Origin: Cytophagales bacterium
Lineage (GTDB): Bacteria; Bacteroidota; Bacteroidia; Cytophagales; UBA9547
DNA: 11,281 nt
NCBI GenBank assembly: GCA_025360395.1
Contig: JANYCH010000308.1
Location: forward strand, 1-11,281
Direction: 5' to 3'
The translations under genes and the position numbers were made by a program. Position 1 is the first letter of the stretch. Each line of letters starts with the position of its first letter. Below are positions 1 through 7,053 of the stretch, piece by piece. The notes beneath the pieces are model-generated. The model was not told the origin of the DNA. It did not search any database and saw only the letters and a list, made by a program, of their open reading frames with translations.

Positions 1-155
1 CCAAAACGCCTTACATGCTCATAATAGGAGAGAAGGAGCAAGAAGATGGAACAATTACTGTCCGCAAGAAATTTGAAGGCGACAAAGGAGCTATGAGCCC
101 GGAAGATTTCGTTTCAAGCTTTCAAAAAGAAATAGCAGAAGCATTTGCGAAGTAA
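1..155 (+). CDS. thrS: Threonyl-tRNA synthetase, C-terminal end (partial)
   Basis: This is the last 50 codons of a gene that begins before the window, in the frame starting at position 3 and ending at TAA 153-155. The peptide begins KTPYMLIIGEKEQEDGTITV and continues with a GDKGAMSPEDF segment. This matches the end of the anticodon-binding domain of class II threonyl-tRNA synthetases, where a (V/T)PYML(V/I)xGxKE strand is followed by a VR strand and a GxM(S/T)xxxF helix. The enzyme charges tRNA-Thr in the cytoplasm. The catalytic core is outside the window. In many Bacteroidota thrS is followed by infC; here it is followed, with no spacer, by a DUF4160 gene. Another class II synthetase of the ThrRS/ProRS/HisRS group is possible but fits less well. 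Confidence 0.85.
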   Translation, partial: KTPYMLIIGEKEQEDGTITVRKKFEGDKGAMSPEDFVSSFQKEIAEAFAK

Positions 156-419
156 ATGGCGGAAATTAGCAGGTTCCTAGGAGTTATAATTTATATGTAT
201 GGCTTTGATCATAACCCACCACATTTTCATTTTACATATGGAGAACATGAGGCTGTAATGTTTATAAACGATGGGATTGTTGAAGGCCGTATACCTGCTA
301 AGATTGTGAAATTAGTATCAGAATGGTAAGCTTTACATAAGGCAGAATTGATTGAAGCCTGGCAAAAAGCGCAGAACGGAGAAAGAATCCCTAAAATTTC
401 ACCATTGAATAATGCTTAA
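156..419 (+). pseudogene. DUF4160 family protein, interrupted by an in-frame TAA
   Basis: The reading frame opens at ATG 156, directly after the thrS stop. It starts MAEISRFLGVIIYMY and continues with DHNPPHFHF and YGEHEAV, the typical N-terminal half of small DUF4160 proteins. After the family's EW motif the frame hits TAA at 327-329. It then continues in the same frame as ALHKAELIEAWQ, NGERIPKI and SPLNNA to a second TAA at 417-419, which is a good match to the family's C-terminal part. A single nonsense change therefore seems to have replaced one residue in an otherwise intact protein of about 87 residues. The remaining open frame codes 57 residues. The 3' end overlaps the next gene by 8 bases, suggesting original translational coupling. 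The molecular function of DUF4160 is not established. A sequencing error at this base is the alternative. Confidence 0.85.
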
Positions 420-660
420 AGTTATAGACATAGACTATTTGGGTGATTATAAACTACACCTGATATTTAATGACCAAACCAGCGGATGGGTAGATCTTCA
501 GGACATTTTGCATTATCCTGCTTATCAGTCTTTGAAAGAAAAATCAAATTTCATTCAATATGCTCTTGTCAATGGAACAATTGAATGGTATAATGGAGCT
601 GATCTTGCTCCAGAATTTTTGTTAAGCATACTTCATAAAGAAGAATCACAGGCAGCCTGA
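412..660 (+). CDS. DUF2442 domain protein
   Basis: This is an 82-residue protein starting MLKVIDIDYLGDYKLHLIF, with a GWVDLQDIL strand/turn in the middle and TIEWYNGADLAPEFL near the end. These are the hallmarks of DUF2442: an N-terminal beta-hairpin, a VDL motif, and a W-x-NGADLAPE block. The domain occupies almost the whole chain. The start at ATG 412 lies inside the last codons of the broken DUF4160 frame, giving an 8-base overlap, and a strong terminator follows 24 bases after the stop. DUF4160 and DUF2442 genes are frequently adjacent in bacteria and such pairs have been discussed as possible toxin-antitoxin-like modules, but no activity is assigned here. With the partner disrupted, this gene may be an orphan. 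The frame itself is intact. Confidence 0.85.
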   Translation: MLKVIDIDYLGDYKLHLIFNDQTSGWVDLQDILHYPAYQSLKEKSNFIQYALVNGTIEWYNGADLAPEFLLSILHKEESQAA

Positions 661-683
661 TTAGTGTAGGTTAAATCTAGATT

Positions 684-712
684 AAAGCCCCAAAATTTTT
701 CGGGGCTTTTTT
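684..712 (+). terminator. Rho-independent terminator after DUF2442
   Basis: AAAGCCCC at 684-691 pairs perfectly with GGGGCTTT at 702-709 across a 10-base loop, and the T run extends to 712. It lies 24 bases after the DUF2442 stop, so it closes the thrS-DUF4160-DUF2442 unit. It also separates that unit from the gene at 827. Confidence 0.85.
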
Positions 713-803
713 GTTTATGAATAGTCAAATAAGACAAATACCGGGAGCATGAAAAGGAAGTAAAAAGAACTATTAACTCTTCGGTTAACTATTGCCTATT
801 ACA

Positions 804-811
804 TATCTTTA
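804..811 (+). promoter_or_regulatory. Possible Bacteroidota -7 promoter box
   Basis: TATCTTTA matches the Bacteroidota -7 consensus TAnnTTTG except at the last base. It ends 15 bases before the ATG at 827. I see no convincing -33 TTG/TTTG element at the right distance, so the call rests on one box and its position after a terminator. Confidence 0.35.
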
Positions 812-826
812 CACTAAAACAACATC

Positions 827-2230
827 ATGATGAAAACAATTCTACTTTCCATTCTTACTCTCTTTTCACTTACAGTTTCGGCACAATCCATTACAAATTA
901 CGATTTTGAAAACTGGACTACCGACAATGTATTACCAGGCTGGTCAGTTCGTAATTCGAGTGTTCTTCCAATTTTCAATGCTGTACCTACGGTAAGTAAA
1001 AGCACAGTCAAATTCTCTGGCAGTTTTGCCATCAAAGTTCAAAACTCAAAAGGTAGCTATACCACTAGTCTCGGGGCAAAAAAGGACACCCTTTTTGGCG
1101 GTCTGGTCACAACAGAAGTCTCGATAAAAGGTAAAAAAGCTCCGGCTTTATTAAAAGGGCATATTAATTATTCTCTGGCAGTGGGTGAAACAGCTGAAAT
1201 ATCCATATCATACAAAAAATCTTTGAGTAATGGATTTCGGACCCGTCTGGAAGCAATCAAACAATTTACCGGAAACAGCGGAGGATCATTTATTCCGTTT
1301 AATATTCCAATCAATCCGTATTACCATCCGGACCGTTTTTCTGACACGCTATTTGTCACAATCACTTCTTACCAACATGAAGCAACAAATTCACATCCTG
1401 TTTCCGAGCTATCAAATGTCATTGTAGACAGTCTTGGTTTTTATGGTACCATGCCTGCTGTAGAAGTACCAGCCATTGGTACTATCCTCAATGGCGGCTT
1501 TGAAAACTGGACAACAGTCGGAAATACAAAAATAGCTGACAACTGGCACTCTTACGGAACAGCGGCTGTATTGGGTAACGATAAACTCCAACAATCAACT
1601 GATTTTCATTCAGGAACTTATGCAATGAAAATAGTTCAGGATCATGTGAGCCCTCCCGGGGTTTTATATACACTCACCAGGGCAACAGCCGAGACAAAAT
1701 ATATAAATGGGTATGCAAAATATAATCTGGCCACAGATTCCAAGGATACTTTATTTGTATCAGTCTTTAAACTGTCAAAAGAAAATTTTGGGAGTATAGT
1801 ATTTGCCTCAAAGAAATTCGTCGGGACACAACCATATCAGCCTTTTAGTTTAAAGCTTGACAATACTGTAATGCCAAACGACACCCTATTAATTTTATTT
1901 TATTACTATGCAATTAGCCCTCCTTCAAACAGCGTTTCTACTTTCCTTCTCGACGATGTTCAAATCTCTTCCTTTCCATTAGGAATAGAAGACGAATTAA
2001 ATTCCCTTTCGTCGATTTCTGTTTCTCCAAACCCTTCTTCAAGTGGTATATTTTACCTCAATGCAGGCGACAAAGTAAAAGGCTTTAAAGTATTCAATGC
2101 TTTAGGAACAGAAATAGAATCCAGGATTGTAAAAGGAGAAGAAAATGCCAGGATAGATATCAGCCAAAATCCCAGAGGCATCTATTTCCTTTATTCTGAA
2201 GACAAACAAAATTTCAGATTGGTCTATTAG
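827..2230 (+). CDS. Secreted protein with two related domains and a T9SS sorting domain
   Basis: This 467-residue protein opens with a signal peptide of about 20 residues (MMKTILLSILTLFSLTVSAQ). Two related regions follow, at about 22-207 and 219-381. Each starts with a FENWTT motif and a later W, has a SGxxAxK stretch near residue 65 or 262, and ends in a D-x-(L/V) strand. The pattern suggests beta-sandwich domains, perhaps carbohydrate- or surface-binding, but I do not recognise a named family with confidence. Residues about 397-467 form a type A T9SS C-terminal sorting domain, seen as SVSPNPSSSGIFYL, a central VFNALG motif and a terminal GIYFLY strand. It is therefore predicted to cross the outer membrane by type IX secretion and be anchored or released outside. 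No catalytic motif is evident. ATG 830 is an equally good start and would change one residue. It appears to be a single-gene unit. Confidence 0.85.
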   Translation: MMKTILLSILTLFSLTVSAQSITNYDFENWTTDNVLPGWSVRNSSVLPIFNAVPTVSKSTVKFSGSFAIKVQNSKGSYTTSLGAKKDTLFGGLVTTEVSIKGKKAPALLKGHINYSLAVGETAEISISYKKSLSNGFRTRLEAIKQFTGNSGGSFIPFNIPINPYYHPDRFSDTLFVTITSYQHEATNSHPVSELSNVIVDSLGFYGTMPAVEVPAIGTILNGGFENWTTVGNTKIADNWHSYGTAAVLGNDKLQQSTDFHSGTYAMKIVQDHVSPPGVLYTLTRATAETKYINGYAKYNLATDSKDTLFVSVFKLSKENFGSIVFASKKFVGTQPYQPFSLKLDNTVMPNDTLLILFYYYAISPPSNSVSTFLLDDVQISSFPLGIEDELNSLSSISVSPNPSSSGIFYLNAGDKVKGFKVFNALGTEIESRIVKGEENARIDISQNPRGIYFLYSEDKQNFRLVY

Positions 2231-2233
2231 TTG

Positions 2234-2268
2234 AAAGGGGGTTTAGAAGTAAAAAGTTTAAACCCTTT
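2234..2268 (+). terminator. Weak hairpin after the T9SS protein gene
   Basis: GGGTTTA at 2239-2245 pairs with TAAACCC at 2259-2265. It could extend by AAA/TTT across a two-base GG bulge. The hairpin starts 4 bases after the stop of the gene at 827. No clean T run follows, so termination activity is uncertain. Confidence 0.35.
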
Positions 2269-2350
2269 AACAATCTTTCAATACGGTTTTTATTTAAGAA
2301 AAGGGAAGAAGTGGAAATCTAGGATAAGTCCTATTAACTCTTGACTGTTA

Positions 2351-2475
2351 GCTATTAACTAAAAATGGGTGCCTTTTCCGGCTATGCGCTTTTATCTTTT
2401 TGTGGCGAAAGTATGGAGTACGAATGTCTATGAATCAAAAATAATAACCGCTGCTATCCGGGGCACTTACACCGG
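2351..2475 (+). repeat. Dispersed intergenic repeat, uninterrupted copy A
   Basis: This copy shares 30 of 35 aligned bases at its left end (2351-2385) with 7067-7101. It shares an identical 13-base core, ATCTTTTTGTGGC (2394-2406), with 8976-8988, and its right end GCTATCC...GGGC.CTT.CACC (2453-2473) with 9036-9056. Spacing inside the element is also conserved: 8 bases between left end and core in both copies, and 46 versus 47 bases between core and right end. The outer ends are imperfect inverted repeats (GTGCC..CCGG against the reverse complement of the right end). No ORF lies inside. It could be a non-autonomous mobile element or a structured intergenic repeat. Confidence 0.7.
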
Positions 2476-2602
2476 TAAGGCAACTTATGTTGAAATGAAG
2501 AAAAATAAACCGATTTTGATTTTTTGATAAAAGTCAAAAGTTTCCGGATTGTTGTTCTGTAATTTTATAATTGAATTTAAAACAAATACGCTTTATAAAC
2601 GG

Positions 2603-2625
2603 CTTTAAGTGTCTTCTTTAAGTGT
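2603..2625 (+). repeat. Short direct repeat CTTTAAGTGT x2
   Basis: CTTTAAGTGT occurs at 2603-2612 and again at 2616-2625, a 13-base period. It lies about 55 bases upstream of the start of the split outer-membrane gene. It could be an operator for a regulator binding as a tandem dimer, but the position is the only support. Confidence 0.35.
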
Positions 2626-2680
2626 ACAATTGACAATTCATTTCTAAAATAAAACATTTTCTATTGCTTAATTATTTAAT

Positions 2681-3393
2681 ATGAAATTCCTGAAATTTAC
2701 CATCTTCCTGTTTATGATACCATTGATACAAAATGCGAACGCACAGGATACTTATTTGTTTAGCGAACCTGAGGTTTTGCGTAAAAATTCGTTTAAGATA
2801 AACATCACACAGCTCATCATGCGGGAGTTCCGTTTTGGATATGAGAGAGCATTGTCGAATAAGCATTCTATTGGAATGGGCATCGCTATAAGCCAGAGCT
2901 TCCCAACCAAAACATCTATTTTGAATTTTTTGGAGAGAATAGAAGCACTTATTTAGGAGCCAATTCTGGCTCCCTTTTCCTGAATTACAAATATTTTTTA
3001 GGGCAGCAAAAAAGAAGAGTGACCACATTTTTAGAACTTAAATTAATGGCCCGATACATAGAGTATGAAAATAAAATAGAAATGGGCAACACAAGGAACG
3101 GCAGCTCTTCCAACTTAAGTTCTGGTTTTGATAAGGTTTATGGTATTATGCCTTTATTTGGTTTTCGTGTTTATCTTTTTCCTTCCAAATGTGGCTTTAT
3201 AGATTTTTATACAGGATTCGGCTACCGATATAAAGAAAACAATACTCAGTATAAATCAAGATGTCATCAATATAATGGTCCATGCAATTCGGATGAATTG
3301 ATTAAACATAGTGATGATAGCCAGCCATTTGAAAAGACCTATGTAGAATTGCCAACAATGCATATGGGCGTAGATCTGGGTTTTAACTTTTGA
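2681..3393 (+). pseudogene. Outer-membrane beta-barrel protein, split by a frameshift
   Basis: The first frame (2681-2956) encodes a signal peptide (about residues 1-21, ending NANAQ) and a FRFGYERALSNKHSIGMGIA segment typical of Bacteroidota outer-membrane beta-barrels. It stops at TAG 2954-2956. The frame one base back (positions 1 mod 3) reads sensibly from about 2902: NIYFEFFGENRSTYLGANSG, then LFLNYKYFLG, and on through the ATG at 3019 to TGA at 3393. This second part has alternating strands such as FGFRVYLFP, IDFYTGFGYRY and a terminal VDLGFNF, with a C-terminal Phe expected of an outer-membrane insertion signal. Joining them needs one extra base near 2895-2910 and would give exactly 238 codons including the stop. 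The product resembles porin-like or DUF3575-like barrels, whose roles vary. A sequencing error is the main alternative to a true pseudogene. Confidence 0.8.
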
Positions 3394-3533
3394 TGAGTAA
3401 TTCAGTATAAATTGAAATGCAGTGATATCGGGCAGGCAGTTAGAGGTAGAGGTAAGGAAATTATAATGATGCAATGAGAAGAAGCGGAATGAGCGGTATT
3501 AATTTTTAATTACTCATTATCAATTAAGATTCT

Positions 3534-4349
3534 ATGGCAAACGCAATTTCAATTTTATTAATTATCTCATTCATTATTGTGGGCTTGCTCCTTTTTCTTC
3601 TCGGTGGAGCAAAAAGAAAGGAGCTTTTGAAAGAGCAGGTTAACCAGGTCTTTCCTCCTTCCTTTCGGGAAATACTGAACAATAAAGTATTGTTTTATGC
3701 CCAACTCAGCGAGGATGACAAGAAACTTTTTGAGAAACGCGTTCAGGTTTTTCTGGCTACGAAGAAGATAGAAGGAGTTGATACAGAAATTGATGACACC
3801 GTCCGGCTCATGGTTGCCAGCAGCGCCATCATTCCTACTTTTGCATTCCCTCAGTATAATTATCCCAACGTTCAAACCATTCTCATCTATCCAAACAGTT
3901 TTGATGAAGATTTTAAAACAGAACGGTTTGAAGGTCACAAAGAAGTAATCCTGGGCATGGTCGGTAATCGTTTCCTGAGCGGCCATGTCCTGCTTTCAAA
4001 ACCAGATCTTTTGATGGCCTATGATGGTCATCCGCATAAATCAAATGTTGGCGTGCACGAATTTGTGCATTTGCTTGACAAAGAAGACGGGGAAATTGAT
4101 GGAATCCCCGAACGTTTAATGGAGCACCGTTTGGCCGGCCCCTGGCTCCACGAAATCAAAGATGAAATCCAAAAGATCCAGAGAGGAAACTCAGATATAA
4201 GTCCGTATGCCTTAACAAATAACGCAGAGTTCCTTGCCGTAGTAAGCGAATACTTTTTTACCAACCCTGAGAAATTTAAAAAGCGGCACCCCAGCCTTTA
4301 CGATTTTCTTTCGGAAATTTTCAATACTGCGGATACTGAACAACCATAA
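3534..4349 (+). CDS. MtfA-like (M90 family) zinc peptidase with N-terminal membrane anchor
   Basis: This 271-residue protein has a hydrophobic helix at residues about 4-24, followed by a basic KRK stretch, so it is probably anchored in the inner membrane with the rest in the cytoplasm. The zinc site is clear: HEFVH at 175-179 within a VGVHEFVHLLD block, then DGEIDGIP, and AEFLAVVSEYFF at 231-242, whose Glu is the likely third ligand. This is the arrangement of the MtfA family (peptidase family M90). E. coli MtfA acts on peptide substrates and binds the glucose repressor Mlc, thereby affecting ptsG. Whether the Bacteroidota protein has any such partner is unknown. E. coli MtfA itself lacks this N-terminal anchor, but related M90 proteins often have one. 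The ATG at 3534 places the helix at the N terminus. The gene seems to stand alone, with gaps of 140 bases before and 82 bases after it. Confidence 0.88.
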   Translation: MANAISILLIISFIIVGLLLFLLGGAKRKELLKEQVNQVFPPSFREILNNKVLFYAQLSEDDKKLFEKRVQVFLATKKIEGVDTEIDDTVRLMVASSAIIPTFAFPQYNYPNVQTILIYPNSFDEDFKTERFEGHKEVILGMVGNRFLSGHVLLSKPDLLMAYDGHPHKSNVGVHEFVHLLDKEDGEIDGIPERLMEHRLAGPWLHEIKDEIQKIQRGNSDISPYALTNNAEFLAVVSEYFFTNPEKFKKRHPSLYDFLSEIFNTADTEQP

Positions 4350-4431
4350 GGTCCTGACTCTGTTTTCTTTAAAATAAGGCAGTGAATTATAGATAACAAT
4401 AGTAAATTTAACCAAACACAAAGCCATTTAT

Positions 4432-4845
4432 ATGAAGATTGCGCTCCTTTTACTTACTTTTTTTTCACCATTTGTTTTACTAGGACAGCAAAATGAAACA
4501 GTTGCTTTCCCTCCTGAATCGGAAGATGAAGTCTTTATGGTAGTAGAGAAAATGCCTCAGTTCCCTGGGGGAGTAGATTCTATGCAAGCTTTCATAGGAA
4601 AAAATATTGTCTATAAAAAAGAGGCTTTAGATTCGAATATTCAGGGGAAAGTTTATGTTTCCTTTATATTAAATAAAATGGGAGAACTCCATAATATAAA
4701 TATCATAAAAGGCCTTGGCTATGGTTTGGATGAAGAGTGTATAAGAGTTGTTAAGGCAATGCCAAAATGGACACCTGGAGAATTAAGAGGGAAAAAAGTA
4801 AATGTGAAGATTACAATCCCTATAAAATTTGCTCTGTCAAAATAG
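4432..4845 (+). CDS. Secreted TonB C-terminal-domain protein
   Basis: This 137-residue protein has a signal peptide (about residues 1-18, ending LLGQ) and a short acidic linker. A complete TonB C-terminal domain occupies about 34-135: EVFMVVEKMPQFPGG, then QGKVYVSFILNKMGEL, then a DEECIRVVKAMPKW.PGE segment and a final VKITIPIKF strand. The block EVF.VVE.MP.FPGG before the domain is characteristic of Bacteroidota TonB-like proteins. Classical TonB couples the inner-membrane ExbB/ExbD motor to outer-membrane receptors through an N-terminal transmembrane anchor and a Pro-rich spacer; both are absent here. It may instead be a periplasmic protein with a TonB-like fold, so energy transduction should not be assumed. 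No exbB, exbD or receptor gene is adjacent. ATG 4432 gives a well-formed signal peptide. Confidence 0.85.
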   Translation: MKIALLLLTFFSPFVLLGQQNETVAFPPESEDEVFMVVEKMPQFPGGVDSMQAFIGKNIVYKKEALDSNIQGKVYVSFILNKMGELHNINIIKGLGYGLDEECIRVVKAMPKWTPGELRGKKVNVKITIPIKFALSK

Positions 4846-5039
4846 CCAGGTATAAACATTATCAATTGATTTAAATGAAAATTCCTTTTTCTTCGTTTCA
4901 TGCCCTTAATCCAAAGCTGTTTTTACGTGTGATTTAAATATCTCATTTTCCGCGCTCTGATGTTGCTGTAATGCCATTATTGGTTTTTTTACGCCTCTGC
5001 TTCAATACATAAAACCTCAAGCCTTCTTCCATTCTGTTC

Positions 5040-5047
5040 TATCTTTG
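5040..5047 (+). promoter_or_regulatory. Bacteroidota -7 promoter box for the ABC exporter
   Basis: TATCTTTG matches the Bacteroidota -7 consensus TAnnTTTG exactly and ends 14 bases before the ATG at 5062. A start point about 6 bases downstream would leave a leader of under 10 bases, with no Shine-Dalgarno sequence. I do not see a TTG-type -33 element at the usual distance. Confidence 0.5.
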
Positions 5048-5061
5048 TTTCTTTAAGCACT

Positions 5062-6903
5062 ATGGCCCGTCCTAATCCTAACAGCAATGGTTCCTCGCCG
5101 GAGGAGCTTCCCAAAGCATCCGTTAATAAAGAAACCCTTCGGGAAGGTTTAATGCTCTTCCAGTATATCCGTCCTTACCGGTGGAAATTCTTTGCAGGCC
5201 TGTTTTTTATTGCCCTGTCCGGAGGAACTACGATGGCCTTTCCATACTTCCTGAAAAAACTCATTGACAGTGCCCAGGAAATAAGCAAAGGAAATTTGAC
5301 TACTTCCCCCGGTTTGATCGCCTTGGGGATGATGGTCATCTTATCAGTACAAATGGTATTTTCCTACCTGCGGGTGTACCTGTTTACCTACGTCGGCGAA
5401 AATGCCCTTGCTGACTTGCGCAAAGACATTTACAAAAAACTGATCAGTTTATCCATGGATTTTTTCTCACAGCGACGGGTTGGAGAATTATCCAGCCGCA
5501 TCAGTGCAGATGTATCACAAATTCAGGATGCTGTTACCACTGTATTTGCCGAGCTTCTCAGAGGTTTGCTTGTACTGCTCATCGGTTTGGGACTGATCTT
5601 TTATCTGTCTCCCAAACTCACTCTTTTGATCCTGGGCATAGTACCTTTCATAGCCATTTTTGCAGTTTGGTTCAGCAAACACATTCGCAGGTTTTCAAGG
5701 CAGGCCCAGGACCAGCTGGCAGAATCAGGCACAATTGTACAGGAAACGCTGCAGGGCATCAGCAATGTGAAGGCCTTTTCGAATGAGGCGTTTGAACTGG
5801 GCCGTTACACGGTTAGCATAGACAAAGTAGTAGGCCTGGCTGTGAAAAGCGGAAAAGTAAGGGGGCTCTTTGTTTCTTTGCTGTTATTCAGTGTGTTCGG
5901 AGTGATTGTCCTGGTTGTTTGGTACGGAACAGGATTGTTGCAAACAGGGGAAATGTCCTTTGGGGACCTGACTGCTTTTGTTGTTTATACCGCTTTCGTG
6001 GGAGGCACCATGGCCGGTTTTGCAGATTTATACAGCCAGCTTCAGAAAACCCTTGGCGCCACCCAACGGGTGAGGGAGATCCTGAAAGAATCAGGCGAGG
6101 AGGTTTCAGATATATCAGAAAATCCGGCGAACACTTACAGGTTTTCCGGTGCTGTTGAATTGAAGCAGATCGCCTTCAGTTATCCCTCCAGAAAAGAAGT
6201 GCCTGTACTTAAAAACGTGACCATTCAGGCAGAGCCCGGACAGCAAATCGCCATTGTGGGTCCCAGTGGTGCTGGCAAAAGCACCATCATAGGGCTTCTG
6301 TTCCGTTTTTATGATCCTGACCGGGGAGTACTTCTTTTCGATGGAAAAGATGCCCGCAGCATACCTCTTCCCCAGTTGCGGAAACAAATGGCCCTTGTAC
6401 CGCAGGACATACTTTTATTTGGCGGAACCATCAGGGAAAACATTGCTTATGGAAATCCGGAAGCTTCTTTTGAAGAAATCACTGCTGCTGCCCGAAAGGC
6501 GCATGCCCATGATTTTATCAAGGGCTTTCCTGAAGGCTATGATACAATAGTAGGCGAGAGGGGCATCAAACTTTCGGGAGGCCAGCGACAGCGCATTGCC
6601 ATAGCCCGTGCTGTTTTAAAAGATCCGGTGATCCTGGTCCTAGACGAAGCAACCAGTTCTCTGGACTCTGCATCAGAAGCCTCCGTGCAGGAAGCGCTCC
6701 GTAACCTGATGAAAGGACGAACCTCCTTTGTGATCGCCCATCGTCTTTCCACGGTAAGGGAGGCAGATAAAATAGTGGTACTGGATCAGGGCCATATCGT
6801 AGAGACCGGCACCCATCAACAGTTATTGCAACAGGAAAACAGCCTGTACCAGAAGCTGTATAAAATTCAATCGCAGCAGGGGGAAGAAGGTGTGAATGGA
6901 TGA
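5062..6903 (+). CDS. ABC exporter half-transporter (fused membrane and ATPase domains)
   Basis: This 613-residue protein is a complete half-transporter of the MsbA/LmrA/BmrA type that would work as a homodimer in the inner membrane. Hydrophobic segments lie at about 42-62, 84-110, 163-182, 185-204, 268-290 and 302-322, consistent with six membrane helices. The nucleotide-binding domain starts near 363. It has Walker A GPSGAGKST (400-408), Q-loop Gln448 in VPQDILLF, signature LSGGQ (504-508), Walker B VILVLDE (523-529) with catalytic Glu529, D-loop SSLD (532-535) and switch His560 in AHRLSTV. All ATPase motifs are intact. The substrate cannot be told from sequence: lipid, drug and peptide exporters share this architecture. 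The family label is firm and the cargo is open. No partner gene adjoins it. The N-terminal 25 residues are polar and rich in Pro, Asn and Ser. Confidence 0.95.
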   Translation: MARPNPNSNGSSPEELPKASVNKETLREGLMLFQYIRPYRWKFFAGLFFIALSGGTTMAFPYFLKKLIDSAQEISKGNLTTSPGLIALGMMVILSVQMVFSYLRVYLFTYVGENALADLRKDIYKKLISLSMDFFSQRRVGELSSRISADVSQIQDAVTTVFAELLRGLLVLLIGLGLIFYLSPKLTLLILGIVPFIAIFAVWFSKHIRRFSRQAQDQLAESGTIVQETLQGISNVKAFSNEAFELGRYTVSIDKVVGLAVKSGKVRGLFVSLLLFSVFGVIVLVVWYGTGLLQTGEMSFGDLTAFVVYTAFVGGTMAGFADLYSQLQKTLGATQRVREILKESGEEVSDISENPANTYRFSGAVELKQIAFSYPSRKEVPVLKNVTIQAEPGQQIAIVGPSGAGKSTIIGLLFRFYDPDRGVLLFDGKDARSIPLPQLRKQMALVPQDILLFGGTIRENIAYGNPEASFEEITAAARKAHAHDFIKGFPEGYDTIVGERGIKLSGGQRQRIAIARAVLKDPVILVLDEATSSLDSASEASVQEALRNLMKGRTSFVIAHRLSTVREADKIVVLDQGHIVETGTHQQLLQQENSLYQKLYKIQSQQGEEGVNG

Positions 6904-7053
6904 TGGGTTTTTAAAAATGGGTGAGTTTTGGAAACTGGGAAATTGAGGGTAGAGTAATGAAGATTGGAAGAGAGGGGGAAGGTCCCAAGCAGGGAAATGG
7001 ATTATTAATTACTAATTGTTAATTAATTATAGTCGGTATGGAAGCCCAGGCAA
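6904..7053. other. AT-rich intergenic stretch without a recognised gene
   Basis: I see no coding region and no convincing terminator for the ABC exporter here. An AT-only inverted repeat (7004-7011 with 7020-7027) is present but too simple to interpret. The heptamer array and the interrupted repeat follow it. Confidence 0.5.

Larger units (their letters stand above)
2231..2680. other. Gene-free stretch of about 450 bases
   Basis: I see no coding region here. It holds the weak hairpin just after 2230, an uninterrupted copy of the dispersed repeat (2351-2475), and a 10-base direct repeat at 2603-2625 ahead of the split outer-membrane gene. From 2476 to 2602 the sequence is AT-rich and I recognise nothing in it. 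Confidence 0.6.

Noticed and set aside
327..329. TAA in DUF4160 as a recoded sense codon or programmed read-through
   Set aside because: Neighbouring genes end in TAA normally, no recoding context is visible, and a nonsense mutation or read error is simpler.
2890..2960. Programmed ribosomal frameshift in the outer-membrane gene
   Set aside because: No classic slippery heptamer with a following stem is evident, and such barrels are not known to use frameshifting.
2672..3028. 118-residue open frame on the minus strand across the split outer-membrane gene
   Set aside because: It mirrors the coding strand, has no recognisable domain, and the opposite strand carries a signal peptide and barrel strands in the two joined frames.
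4874..4901. ATGAAA/TTTCAT hairpin after the TonB-domain gene as a terminator
   Set aside because: The stem has six mostly weak pairs with a long loop, and the T run lies inside the loop, not after the stem.
7004..7027. AT-only inverted repeat (ATTAATTA with TAATTAAT) as a terminator for the ABC exporter
   Set aside because: It contains no G-C pairs and no T run, so it is expected by chance in AT-rich spacer.
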